DNA of 13,608 nt from Bryobacterales bacterium. Lineage in GTDB: Bacteria; Acidobacteriota; Terriglobia; Bryobacterales; Bryobacteraceae. Numbering within the stretch: position 1 is the first letter of the stretch; each line of letters starts with the position of its first letter. The stretch lies in contig JAUZEU010000338.1 of assembly GCA_030838885.1 (NCBI GenBank), positions 1 to 13,608 on the forward strand. Direction: 5' to 3'. The notes beneath the pieces are model-generated. The model had not been told where the DNA came from. It saw only the letters and a list, made by a program, of their open reading frames with translations, and did not search any database. Shown here one piece after another: positions 6,399 through 13,608 of this stretch. The translations under genes and the position numbers were made by a program.

Positions 6399-8935
6399 TT
6401 GATCAGGCTCGTGACGGGCCTTGTGAGGGGATCGTCATTATGGTTCGGGCTGACGCGCAGGGCATAGCCCAAACGACCTGTCTGTGACGGAACGATTTCT
6501 TTCTGGTACACCGCCACGTCGCCATTGGTTTCGACAGGGGGCAGAACGATCACTTCTGTTTCTTCCAGTCCGCCACTGGCGCCGATGCGGCCAATCACGC
6601 ATTCCACCCGAATGTCGTCCGGCCTCAGACCAGCCAGGTTGACAGCCGTCCTGACCGGGACAGTTTTGCCACTCATAACAGGACCGTTGGGCGCGGCTCC
6701 CATATCTACAAAGGTGATCTGCGGCCAGATTTCGCGAATCAGGGCATTCCACTTTGCGCGGTTGCGAGGCTCTTCGAACCCCCCGGCCACGACCTTTTCC
6801 CAGTTCCGATGGGCAGGGTCATAAAGGTTGGTGGTGTATTCGTGAACCATGCGCCGCGCGTCGAAACGGGGCGTGAGATTCACCATGCACTCTTTCATGC
6901 GGCGGGTCCACTCAGAGGAGATTGCCCCTTCGGACTGCGCATAGAACATGGGAACGATTTCGCTTTCCAGCAGGTAGTAGATATTGCTGGCGTGAATGGC
7001 ATCCTGTTCGTCGGAATACTCTTCGCGGTCGCCGATCGCCCAGCCGCCCGAAATTTCGTAAGCCTCATCGAACCAGCCATCCAGAACGGAAAAATTCAGA
7101 ACGCCGTTCATAGCTGCTTTCATGCCGCTTGTGCCGCAGGCTTCTTCTCCGCGCCGTGGAGTGTTGAGCCAGAGATCTACCCCCTGGACCAGTTCGCGGG
7201 CGACCTTCATGTCGTAATCTTCTACGAATACTATGTGTTTCCAAAGGTCCGGGTCTCGTGACAGTTGCACGATTTCGCGGATAAACGCTTTGCCTGGCTG
7301 ATCCTTCGGATGGGCCTTACCGGCGATCAGGATCTGGACCGGGCGCTCACGATTACACAGAATTTTCTTCAGGCGGTCGACGTCACGAAACAGAAGGGTG
7401 GCGCGCTTGTAGGTGGCGAAGCGGCGTGCGAAGCCGATGGTCAGAGCGCGCGGATCCAGCACTTCAGCGGAGTAGCGCAGTTCGGTGGCGGCGGCTTTGC
7501 GGCGGGATGCCGAAGCGATCTGGCGATCGCGAATGAACGCGATGAGACGGCGTTTCCGGCGGCGATGAACCTCCAGAAGCTCCTCATCCGGAATATCGTT
7601 AATGAGATTCCACATGGAGAGATCGTTCCAGCGGTTGCGCCAGTCGGGTTCGAGATACTGATTGTAAAGATCCGCCAGATCGCCATTCAGCCAGGATGGC
7701 ATGTGAACGCCGTTGGTAACGTACGTAATAGGCGTCTCCCACACCGGAAGTGTAGGCCAGAGCGCGTGCCACATCTCCTGCGAAACATCGCGGTGCAGCC
7801 GGCTGACAGCATTGCGATATGCCGACGTATTCAGGGCCAGAATGGCCATGGAAAGCGGCTCCCCGCCGTCCTTTGGATTTCTGCGGCCGAGCGCCATGAA
7901 ACTTTCGAAATCGATCTTTGCACTGCGGCAGAAATCGGTGAAGTACTGGTAGACCATGCCGGGATCGAAAAGATCGATGCCGGCCGGCACCGGCGTGTGG
8001 GTCGTAAAGACGTTGTTGACGCGGGTGGCTTCAAGTGCTTCTTCGAAGGTAAGACCCTGGCGTTCGATGAAAAGCCGGATCCGTTCGATGGCGAGAAAGG
8101 CGGAGTGCCCTTCGTTCATATGGAACACGGTGGGCTGGAAGTTCATGGCTTCCAGGGCGCGCATACCGCCAATACCCAGGATGATTTCCTGGCGGATGCG
8201 GGTGTCGCTGTCGCCGCCATAAAGCTGGCTGGTGATGTTGCGGTCCTCCGGCCGGACATTCTCCGGGGCGTTCGTGTCGAGGAACAGCATTTTGACACGG
8301 CCCACATCCATCGTCCAGATACGAATGGTGACAGGACCCGTCGGTAACTGGACCGACACAGTCTTCTGATTGCCCTGTGCGTCGAGAGCCGGCTGGATCG
8401 GGAGCGAGTAAAAGTCGTTTTCGAGATAACGTTCCTGCTGCCAGCCATCCGCATTCAGGTACTGGCGGAAATAGCCAAGCTGGTAAAGCAATCCCACACC
8501 CACCAGCGGCAAATCGTTATCGCTCGCCGACTTCATGTGGTCGCCGGAAAGAATTCCCAGGCCCCCGGAGTAGACGGGCATACATTCTGTAAGGCCATAC
8601 TCGGCCGAGAAGTACGCAACCAGTTTGCCGTCGTTCTCCCTCGGGGGGAGCTTCATATGTCTGTCGAAAGTCTGGCAGGCAAGCTGGTACTGTGCCAGGT
8701 ACCGGGGATCGAGGGCGGCGCGCTCCAGCGTACTTTGCGCGACACGGCCCAACATCACCACGGGGTTGTAACCGGACTCCTTCCAGAGAACGGGGTCCAG
8801 GCGGCGGAACAGACTTCTGATAGATGGTTCCCAGGCCCACAGAATGTTGTAGGCTAATTCCGGCATCCGGACCAACTGCGGCGGCAACGCGGGACGCACC
8901 ACAAATTCCCGAATCGGTTGAATGTTAAACGGCAT
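6383..8935 (-). CDS. glgP: Alpha-glucan (glycogen/maltodextrin) phosphorylase, DUF3417 type
   Basis: The enzyme releases glucose-1-phosphate from alpha-1,4-glucans in the cytoplasm. The 850-residue length and the N-terminal domain (PELAYNILWAWEPSIRSLF, about residues 24-42) match the subgroup with a DUF3417 head, not the classical phosphorylase. Conserved stretches include HMNEGHSAFLAIERI, HTPVPAGIDLF, VTNGVHMPSWL and, near residue 501, GFARRFATYKRATLL. The pyridoxal-phosphate site is CGTSGMKAAMNG with Lys606. The final 110 residues form a separate beta-rich tail. The ATG at 8935 has no Shine-Dalgarno sequence; a perfect inverted repeat ends seven bases upstream. The stop overlaps the EamA start by 16 bp, indicating co-transcription with the downstream genes. 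The gene lies 86 bp after the oxidoreductase gene. Confidence 0.95.
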   Translation of the reverse strand: MPFNIQPIREFVVRPALPPQLVRMPELAYNILWAWEPSIRSLFRRLDPVLWKESGYNPVVMLGRVAQSTLERAALDPRYLAQYQLACQTFDRHMKLPPRENDGKLVAYFSAEYGLTECMPVYSGGLGILSGDHMKSASDNDLPLVGVGLLYQLGYFRQYLNADGWQQERYLENDFYSLPIQPALDAQGNQKTVSVQLPTGPVTIRIWTMDVGRVKMLFLDTNAPENVRPEDRNITSQLYGGDSDTRIRQEIILGIGGMRALEAMNFQPTVFHMNEGHSAFLAIERIRLFIERQGLTFEEALEATRVNNVFTTHTPVPAGIDLFDPGMVYQYFTDFCRSAKIDFESFMALGRRNPKDGGEPLSMAILALNTSAYRNAVSRLHRDVSQEMWHALWPTLPVWETPITYVTNGVHMPSWLNGDLADLYNQYLEPDWRNRWNDLSMWNLINDIPDEELLEVHRRRKRRLIAFIRDRQIASASRRKAAATELRYSAEVLDPRALTIGFARRFATYKRATLLFRDVDRLKKILCNRERPVQILIAGKAHPKDQPGKAFIREIVQLSRDPDLWKHIVFVEDYDMKVARELVQGVDLWLNTPRRGEEACGTSGMKAAMNGVLNFSVLDGWFDEAYEISGGWAIGDREEYSDEQDAIHASNIYYLLESEIVPMFYAQSEGAISSEWTRRMKECMVNLTPRFDARRMVHEYTTNLYDPAHRNWEKVVAGGFEEPRNRAKWNALIREIWPQITFVDMGAAPNGPVMSGKTVPVRTAVNLAGLRPDDIRVECVIGRIGASGGLEETEVIVLPPVETNGDVAVYQKEIVPSQTGRLGYALRVSPNHNDDPLTRPVTSLIKWGAR

Positions 8936-8942
8936 GTTTGTC

Positions 8943-8978
8943 GATCAGGGCAGGAGGAGTACTGACTCTGCCCTGATC
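8943..8978. promoter_or_regulatory. Perfect 11-bp inverted repeat just upstream of glgP
   Basis: GATCAGGGCAG (8943-8953) and CTGCCCTGATC (8968-8978) are exact reverse complements separated by 14 bases, which contain the palindrome AGTACT. On the minus strand the repeat ends seven bases before the glgP ATG, where a ribosome site would normally be. It could be an operator, a 5'-leader hairpin that controls ribosome access, or a weak terminator of the oxidoreductase gene upstream. No T-run follows on either strand, which argues against classical termination. A looser second stem (AGAGgTGC 8993-9000 with GCACTCT 9017-9023) lies on its far side. Confidence 0.5.
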
Positions 8979-9021
8979 CTTCAGTGTAAGCGAGAGGTGC
9001 TTTGGGCCCGCTTTTTGCACT

Positions 9022-10014
9022 CTACAGTCGTGGTGCCTGCCACTCGCCGGTGCGCGAGGACTCAAACACAGCGTCGATTACGGCCATGTTGCAGAGCGCA
9101 TCCTCCAGAGAGACAGGAACGGCAGCGTCGTTCAGGATGGCCTGGGAAAATGCGTCACCCTGCAGCGTGTACTGATCGACGGCAGGGAACGTCTCTGTTC
9201 TCAGTTCAGAGGTTTGCACCAGAATCCTGGTCTCTTTGTCGGGTGGCGCGTTTACGGGAATTTCGATTTCGATGCGGCCTTTCGTTCCGAACATCAATGC
9301 GCGCTGATAAGGACTCATCTGGGTACTGCAGGTAAAAACCATGTGGCCCTGCGGGTACTCAAGAACAGCTGAACTGAGACGATCCGTACCGAAATCCGGA
9401 TCGTTTTCCACAAGGGCTGAAACACGGATGGGCTCCGCTCCGAACATCCATCGGGAAGTGTGGACGGGATAGCAGCCGATATCCATGATGGCGCCGCCGC
9501 CCATGTCCGCTTTATTGCGGATATTCTGCGCGTCACGATTGTTGTAGCTGAACACGAAGTTCATGGCGCGCAAATCGCCGATCTCGCCCGACCGGATGAT
9601 TTCCAGCGCACGGAGCCACTGGGGATGCAGGTGAACCATGAACGCCTCGCCTATTTTTACGTGCGTGCGGTCGCGGACCGGGATAAGTTCCCGGGCTTCC
9701 CCTACCGACATGGCAATCGGCTTTTCGCAGAGAACGTGCTTGCCCGCTTCAGCGGCTTTGACCGACCACGGCACATGCAGATGGTTGGGTAGGGGGTTGT
9801 AGACGGCATCGATATCCGGGTCCGAAAGCAGCTCTTCATAAGAGCCGTAGGACTTTGGAATGCCGAGGTCTTTTGCCGCTTGCGCGGCCTTCGCGGCGTC
9901 ACGTGAGGCGATCGCAGTGATTTCGGTGAAGGTGCCGCGCTGCATGGCCGGAATGACTTTTACGGTGGCGATCTTCGCTACTCCGAGGACACCCCATCTG
10001 ATCTTTTTCGACAT
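9022..10014 (-). CDS. Gfo/Idh/MocA-family oxidoreductase
   Basis: This 330-residue protein has an N-terminal Rossmann domain (RWGVLGVAKIA, residues 6-16) and the family marker CEKPIA with Glu97, Lys98 and Pro99. DAVYNPLPNHLH (69-80) matches the strand preceding it. The C-terminal catalytic domain shows GGGAIMDIGCYPVHTSRWMFG, with Asp177, Tyr181 and His184 in the positions used in xylose- and dihydrodiol-dehydrogenase-like members. It is expected to oxidise or reduce a sugar or cyclic polyol with NAD(P) in the cytoplasm; the exact sugar is not evident. There is no Tat signal, unlike secreted relatives. It starts 37 bp after the peptidase stop, with no clear Shine-Dalgarno sequence, and may be co-transcribed with it and with glgP downstream. 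Confidence 0.92.
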   Translation of the reverse strand: MSKKIRWGVLGVAKIATVKVIPAMQRGTFTEITAIASRDAAKAAQAAKDLGIPKSYGSYEELLSDPDIDAVYNPLPNHLHVPWSVKAAEAGKHVLCEKPIAMSVGEARELIPVRDRTHVKIGEAFMVHLHPQWLRALEIIRSGEIGDLRAMNFVFSYNNRDAQNIRNKADMGGGAIMDIGCYPVHTSRWMFGAEPIRVSALVENDPDFGTDRLSSAVLEYPQGHMVFTCSTQMSPYQRALMFGTKGRIEIEIPVNAPPDKETRILVQTSELRTETFPAVDQYTLQGDAFSQAILNDAAVPVSLEDALCNMAVIDAVFESSRTGEWQAPRL

Positions 10015-10051
10015 GAAAGAGCTACTGTACCGCGACTGGTGCCCGATGTGG

Positions 10052-12448
10052 CTACCGGTGCAGTACGCTCAGACCCGGATCGAGCACAGCCTTGGCAGTG
10101 GGGCTGATTACGGGCACTGTAAACTGCACGGGGTCCGAACTGGTCCAGACCATCTTCACCATTGTCTTTCCGCGGGCAGTCTGCACTTCGACCGGGACGG
10201 AGATGCTGAAGTCTTCCGGCACGTCGGATTGCGTGACGGTACCGGTGAGCTTGCCGGCCCTGACTGAGAAAGCCAGCTTCAGCGTGGGAACGCCCGTGCC
10301 ATACACCCACTGGTCGAAGAAGCTTTCGAGCTTCGCATCGGGTGCGCCTTTGGGCAGGAACTCCACGCAGAGAGCACGGAACTGTTCGTTATCGACGGCC
10401 TTCCACTCATAGCGACGCCGCAATTCGGCAAGCATTTTCAGGAAGCGCTCGTCACCCAGCCTGCGCCGCAGCATGTGGATGATCCACGTCCCCTTGCCGT
10501 AAAGCACGACAAACGAAGCGCTGGGATTGTTCGAGCTTTCCAAACGGCGACCCTGCACGACAGGACCCTCAGCTTCCGCCGTCTCACCATCGGGGCCCTT
10601 GATGAACAGTTGTTTGCGATAGAGTTCCAGTGCCGTTTCGATTGCCTTCGGGCCCACCTGCGTCTCCAGATACATGATGGCTGAGTAGTTTGCCAGCGCT
10701 TCCATCAGCCACTCGTTGTGATACGAAGCGGACGTCACGATATTCCCCCACCATTGATGCGCCACTTCATGCGCCAGGAGAAGGTCCCGGAAAAATAGCT
10801 GATCTTTTGCAGGAAGGTTCCCCACTGGAGCGGACGCATCCAGGTAGTTAACAGTCGGCAGATAGATCAAGCCGGAGAATCCCTGGCCAAACCTGCCGGG
10901 TACCGGAGAAACTTCGATGCGCCGGATCGGCGGGTCACCGAACTTCGAGCGATAAAAGTCCGTTGCGGTATCCACACGGGCAGCTATGCGCGTCAGTTGA
11001 TTCACAGGATTGGGAACCAGTGGCGTCATAGTCTCCTGCACGCCTGTTGGTCCGACGCGTCTCCGCGTTCTGCTGATATCGACTGTAGGCTGCGGTGGTT
11101 CCGGAATCCGGGGACGCAGCGCGTCTTCAAGTTGCTTATTGGCGCAGACCTCCGCCGTGATTCCGCCGCGCTCCAGTTCCCTGCATTCGTACTGGCCGAG
11201 GTTGAAGCCCAGGAACCGGACAGGGCCATCCGGCACCCGTCGGGTGATGCGAACATCACCTTCCACACGATCTTCCTTCACCTGCCCGGAAGCCACCAGG
11301 TTCAGAGTCTTCGGATACCGATAAGTCACATCGAATTTTGCGAACTGCAAACCCCGGTTCGGATACCAGGCCCCTCGCGCGCTGACAAAGTAAACCTGAT
11401 GGCCAGCTTCGATGATGACTTTACCCTCATGCTCAATTTCAATCTCGTGCTCGGAGCCAGGCTGTAACGGCCGTGGGGGCAGCAACAGCAGCAACTCATT
11501 ACCCGTGTTTTGAACCAGGCCGGTGCGCAGCGATTCCCGCTCATAAACTTCAACAGGAACGCCGTCTATTTTGGCTGAGACGGCGCGCATGCGTCCCGAG
11601 AGGTCCAGCGCCAGTACATTCGTGGATTCTTCGCGTGCACGTATTCGCAGTCGGGTCACGCAGTGCATATTCAGCGTGGGGTCAAGCGTGGCTTCGATTT
11701 TATAGCTGAGGATTTCTTCCTCCGGCCGTGGAGGCTGAAGACCCCGATGGCTGCGGCTGACGAAACTCGTCCAGGTGTCCCACCAGGTGCCGCCGTTGCG
11801 CGTTGTCACCTGCCCGGCAACCAGTTGCTCGTAGGCGCGGGCATCATAAATAACGTCGAAATTGCCGAGGTTCCTGCCCTGGATCACGGCTTCGAAGAAG
11901 CCTTTGCGGACACCGGGCGTCAGCAGATCCAGCACTACGCGGGATTCGAAACCGGTCAGAAGGTTTGCAACAACGCTGCTCCAGCGCTCCACCATAACTG
12001 CGCCGATGTCGGGAAACTTCTTCGCGCCGCTGGATCGCACCTGTTCGAGCAGAGATTGTGCGGTGGAGTCGGTAAAGATAAAAGCGGCCTGGCCGAAGTG
12101 CTCATTCAGATTGGGTGTGCCAGTGTAACTGGCCATGGATTTGCGCTCGGAGCGATCGGGCGGCAGCAGCAGAACTTCCGCGTCGCCGCCGTCCGTGTCC
12201 GCCGAGAAGACAGCAGTAAGCGGCGCGCCGTTAACGGGTTTGCCGAACATGAGATAGCCGTCCGTTAAATAAATGCGCGCTTCGTCTTCGGTGATTTCGA
12301 TATCGCGAATCCGGTAGCACTCAGCGGGATCCAGCCCGGCGCTGATGATCCGGCGTCCAAGATCGGCAGCTGCATGGGGCTGCGCGCTCGCGGCAGGCAC
12401 GAGCAGCGCGGCGGTTACGAACAGTGCATTGAACCTGTGGGCTATCAC
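10052..12448 (-). CDS. Secreted M1-family (gluzincin) metallopeptidase with N-terminal extension
   Basis: The 798-residue protein begins with a signal peptide (a short charged start, hydrophobic ALFVTAALLVPAA, then ASA before Gln23), so it should be exported. The start is GTG 12448. Zinc ligands are His560 and His564 in HEVAHQWWGN and Glu583 in WLMEALANY, giving the exact HEXXH-18-E spacing of M1 peptidases. The usual GAMEN exopeptidase motif is absent; GQGFSGLIYLP at residues 521-531 lies where it would be. The M1 beta-sandwich starts near residue 245, leaving about 220 residues (23-243) with no recognised motif. The C-terminal 75 residues are beta-rich. It probably cleaves peptides in the periplasm or outside; aminopeptidase specificity is uncertain without GAMEN. 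It is divergent from the FAH-family gene. Confidence 0.9.
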   Translation of the reverse strand: MIAHRFNALFVTAALLVPAASAQPHAAADLGRRIISAGLDPAECYRIRDIEITEDEARIYLTDGYLMFGKPVNGAPLTAVFSADTDGGDAEVLLLPPDRSERKSMASYTGTPNLNEHFGQAAFIFTDSTAQSLLEQVRSSGAKKFPDIGAVMVERWSSVVANLLTGFESRVVLDLLTPGVRKGFFEAVIQGRNLGNFDVIYDARAYEQLVAGQVTTRNGGTWWDTWTSFVSRSHRGLQPPRPEEEILSYKIEATLDPTLNMHCVTRLRIRAREESTNVLALDLSGRMRAVSAKIDGVPVEVYERESLRTGLVQNTGNELLLLLPPRPLQPGSEHEIEIEHEGKVIIEAGHQVYFVSARGAWYPNRGLQFAKFDVTYRYPKTLNLVASGQVKEDRVEGDVRITRRVPDGPVRFLGFNLGQYECRELERGGITAEVCANKQLEDALRPRIPEPPQPTVDISRTRRRVGPTGVQETMTPLVPNPVNQLTRIAARVDTATDFYRSKFGDPPIRRIEVSPVPGRFGQGFSGLIYLPTVNYLDASAPVGNLPAKDQLFFRDLLLAHEVAHQWWGNIVTSASYHNEWLMEALANYSAIMYLETQVGPKAIETALELYRKQLFIKGPDGETAEAEGPVVQGRRLESSNNPSASFVVLYGKGTWIIHMLRRRLGDERFLKMLAELRRRYEWKAVDNEQFRALCVEFLPKGAPDAKLESFFDQWVYGTGVPTLKLAFSVRAGKLTGTVTQSDVPEDFSISVPVEVQTARGKTMVKMVWTSSDPVQFTVPVISPTAKAVLDPGLSVLHR

Positions 12449-12519
12449 TGTGTCGAGATTATCGCAGGTTTCGCGCCCCGATTCGGGTTTTCAGACCTGA
12501 GTGATAGACTAGCGAGTTC

Positions 12520-13371
12520 ATGCGCTTCGTAACCTTCCAGCACCATGGGCATCAGCATGCCGGCGTTGTTTCAAACGAGTCTGTTATCAGCCTGAAAGCG
12601 GCTGGCTACACAGATGTGATTTCTATTCTGGGCGGTGGCCCGGAAGCCTTGCGGAAGGTCGCAGAAGTTGTCGCGAACCCGCCTGCGGATGCCACAGTGC
12701 CGTTGAAATCCGTAAAGCTCTGCGCACCGATTCCGAAACCCACCAAGATCATCTGCGTGGGCCTGAATTACAGGGATCATGCCATCGAATCGAAGATGGA
12801 GATCCCGACGCGGCCCACCATCTTTTCGAAGTACAACAACACAGTGATCGGAAGCGGCGACGACATTGTGCTGCCGAAGAATTCCGAGAAGCCGGATTAC
12901 GAAGCGGAGTTCGCGTTTGTGATCGGCAAGGGAGGGCGTCATATTAAAGCTGAAAACTGGAAAGATCACGTTTTCGGCTATATGAACCTGAACGATGTGA
13001 GCGCACGCGATGTACAGCTTGCCGTGTCGCAGTGGGTGATGGGCAAGACGTTTGACACGTTCGCTCCGATGGGCCCGTACCTGGTGACTGCGGATGAGAT
13101 CGCCGATCCGCACAATCTCACTATTTCCCTCACAGTGAATGGCGAGACGCTGCAGAATTCTAACACGAAAGAACTGATTTTCAAGATTCCGGATCTTGTC
13201 GAGTTCCTGTCGAGCATCATGACGCTTGAGCCGGGGGACATCGTTTCCACAGGAACGCCTTCGGGTGTCGGATTCTCATATAATCCGCCGAAGTGGCTGA
13301 AGCCGGGTGACGAGGTGGTCGTCACTGTGCAGGGCTTGGGCGAACTGCGTAATACCTGCGTGGCGGAGTAA
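12520..13371 (+). CDS. Fumarylacetoacetate hydrolase (FAH) family protein
   Basis: The 283 residues match the size of single FAH-domain hydrolases and isomerases. Visible hallmarks are IICVGLNYRDHAIE with His87, the metal-binding DYEAEFAFVIG with Glu128 and Glu130, LNDVSARD with Asp159, GKTFDTFAPMGP with Lys176, and the closing STGTPSGVG loop. These bind a divalent metal and a 2-oxo or 1,3-diketo acid. Members act as fumarylpyruvate or acylpyruvate hydrolases or as HpcE-like decarboxylase/isomerases in aromatic breakdown; the substrate is not decidable from sequence. No other ring-cleavage gene is in the window. It lies 71 bp from the divergent peptidase gene. I see no confident promoter there and only a weak GCGAG ribosome site before ATG 12520. 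A terminator-like hairpin follows. Confidence 0.93.
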   Translation: MRFVTFQHHGHQHAGVVSNESVISLKAAGYTDVISILGGGPEALRKVAEVVANPPADATVPLKSVKLCAPIPKPTKIICVGLNYRDHAIESKMEIPTRPTIFSKYNNTVIGSGDDIVLPKNSEKPDYEAEFAFVIGKGGRHIKAENWKDHVFGYMNLNDVSARDVQLAVSQWVMGKTFDTFAPMGPYLVTADEIADPHNLTISLTVNGETLQNSNTKELIFKIPDLVEFLSSIMTLEPGDIVSTGTPSGVGFSYNPPKWLKPGDEVVVTVQGLGELRNTCVAE

Positions 13372-13397
13372 GTCCGCTTCACGCGCGACCGCTGACG

Positions 13398-13432
13398 AAC
13401 AGGGGTTTCCGAATTCGGACACCCTGTTTGTT
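13398..13432 (+). terminator. Hairpin with short T-rich tail after the FAH-family gene
   Basis: AACAGGGGT (13398-13406) pairs with ACCCTGTT (13421-13428) with one bulged G. Stacked inside is the perfect 12-bp palindrome TCCGAATTCGGA (13408-13419). The tail reads TTTGTT. It starts 27 bp after the FAH stop, which fits an intrinsic terminator, though the T-run is interrupted. The remaining bases up to the next gene at 13490 hold no other feature I can support. Confidence 0.5.
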
Positions 13433-13489
13433 CCCGATCGATGATTCTGCTGGGTTTTGCACCGGAACACGGAGTGCCCTGGTCTCACC

Positions 13490-13608
13490 ATGGATTTTCG
13501 TTACGCGCTTCGGATGCTGGCCCGCACGCCGGGGTTCACGTTCATGGCGATCGCGACCCTGGCGCTCGGCATCGGAATCAACACAGTCGTCTTCACGCTG
13601 TATAACGC
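13490..13608 (+). CDS. ADOP-type MacB-like ABC transporter permease (3' partial)
   Basis: Thirty-nine codons are visible before the window ends. They begin MDFRYALRMLARTPGFT and continue MAIATLALGIGINTVVF. The block of R-Y-A-L-R-M-L followed by TPGFT, then a first membrane helix and GIGxNTxxF, is the characteristic start of MacB-like permeases of the acidobacterial duplicated orphan permease family. Full members have about 800 residues with two FtsX-like halves and lack an ATPase of their own. An in-frame TGA at 13442 and the lack of an earlier ATG support the start at 13490. GGAG at 13471 is too far upstream (15 bases) to be a normal ribosome site. It follows the terminator-like hairpin, so it is probably transcribed separately from the FAH gene. 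Confidence 0.85.
   Translation, partial: MDFRYALRMLARTPGFTFMAIATLALGIGINTVVFTLYN

Noticed and set aside
7265..8347. A 360-codon open frame on the plus strand, opposite glgP
   Set aside because: It lies entirely antisense to well-conserved phosphorylase sequence, and its translation shows no domain pattern. It is a by-product of GC-rich codon use in the real gene.
11663..12268. A 201-codon plus-strand frame inside the peptidase gene
   Set aside because: It is antisense to the signal-peptide-bearing peptidase, and no motif or ribosome site supports it.
12491..12500. TCAGacCTGA mini-palindrome in the peptidase/FAH divergent gap
   Set aside because: Four-base arms are expected often by chance; there is no extension or second copy.
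12449..12519. Promoter elements in the peptidase/FAH divergent gap
   Set aside because: TAGACT at 12505 could pass as a -10 box, but no -35-like sequence lies at the right distance, so no call is made.
1..13608. CRISPR arrays, tRNA or rRNA genes, insertion sequences, toxin-antitoxin or phage-defence genes
   Set aside because: Nearly all bases are in the genes listed. The gaps are all under about 120 bases and show no repeats, cloverleaf-like sequence or transposase remnants.

Overview
The window looks like a chromosomal segment of an Acidobacteriota bacterium, probably of the Solibacter/Bryobacter type. This rests on three things: the start of an ADOP-type (acidobacterial duplicated orphan permease) MacB-like permease at the right edge, the moderately high GC content, and the dense mix of soil-heterotroph metabolic genes. 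The assignment is an inference from gene content. No rRNA, tRNA, CRISPR array, integrase or insertion sequence is visible, and no gene-free stretch exceeds about 120 bases.

Left region (1-3951). A polytopic membrane protein carrying a C-terminal serine-hydrolase (alpha/beta-hydrolase-like) module runs in from beyond the left edge. A short-spaced NAD(P)-binding epimerase-like protein follows it on the same strand. That gene converges on, and overlaps by 23 bp, a class I SAM-dependent methyltransferase on the minus strand. The methyltransferase is divergently arranged with a response regulator fused to an RsbW-like ATPase domain. The 37-bp gap between these two holds a near-perfect 18-bp palindrome.

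Central region (4015-12448). Six genes run leftwards on the minus strand. In transcription order they are a secreted M1-type metallopeptidase, a Gfo/Idh/MocA oxidoreductase, an alpha-glucan phosphorylase (glgP, DUF3417 type), an EamA-family transporter, a small LsrG/YgiN-like monooxygenase-fold protein and an iron-type alcohol dehydrogenase. The last four are tightly packed: a 16-bp overlap, a 20-bp gap and a directly abutting TAG/ATG. They are probably co-transcribed. The EamA gene is interrupted by a single in-frame TGA, while everything after that codon stays open and still matches the family. glgP is preceded by a perfect 11-bp inverted repeat ending seven bases before its start codon.

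Right region (12449-13608). Divergent from the peptidase is a fumarylacetoacetate-hydrolase-family enzyme. It is followed by a candidate terminator hairpin and then by the first 39 codons of the ADOP permease.

The genes do not assemble into one obvious pathway. glgP supplies glucose-1-phosphate from storage glucan. The oxidoreductase, alcohol dehydrogenase, LsrG-like protein and FAH-family hydrolase suggest sugar and small-carbonyl or ring-fission catabolism. I see no convincing new defence or mobile system. The most distinctive items are the membrane serine hydrolase, the receiver/ATPase fusion with its palindrome, the stop-interrupted EamA gene and the inverted repeat in front of glgP.
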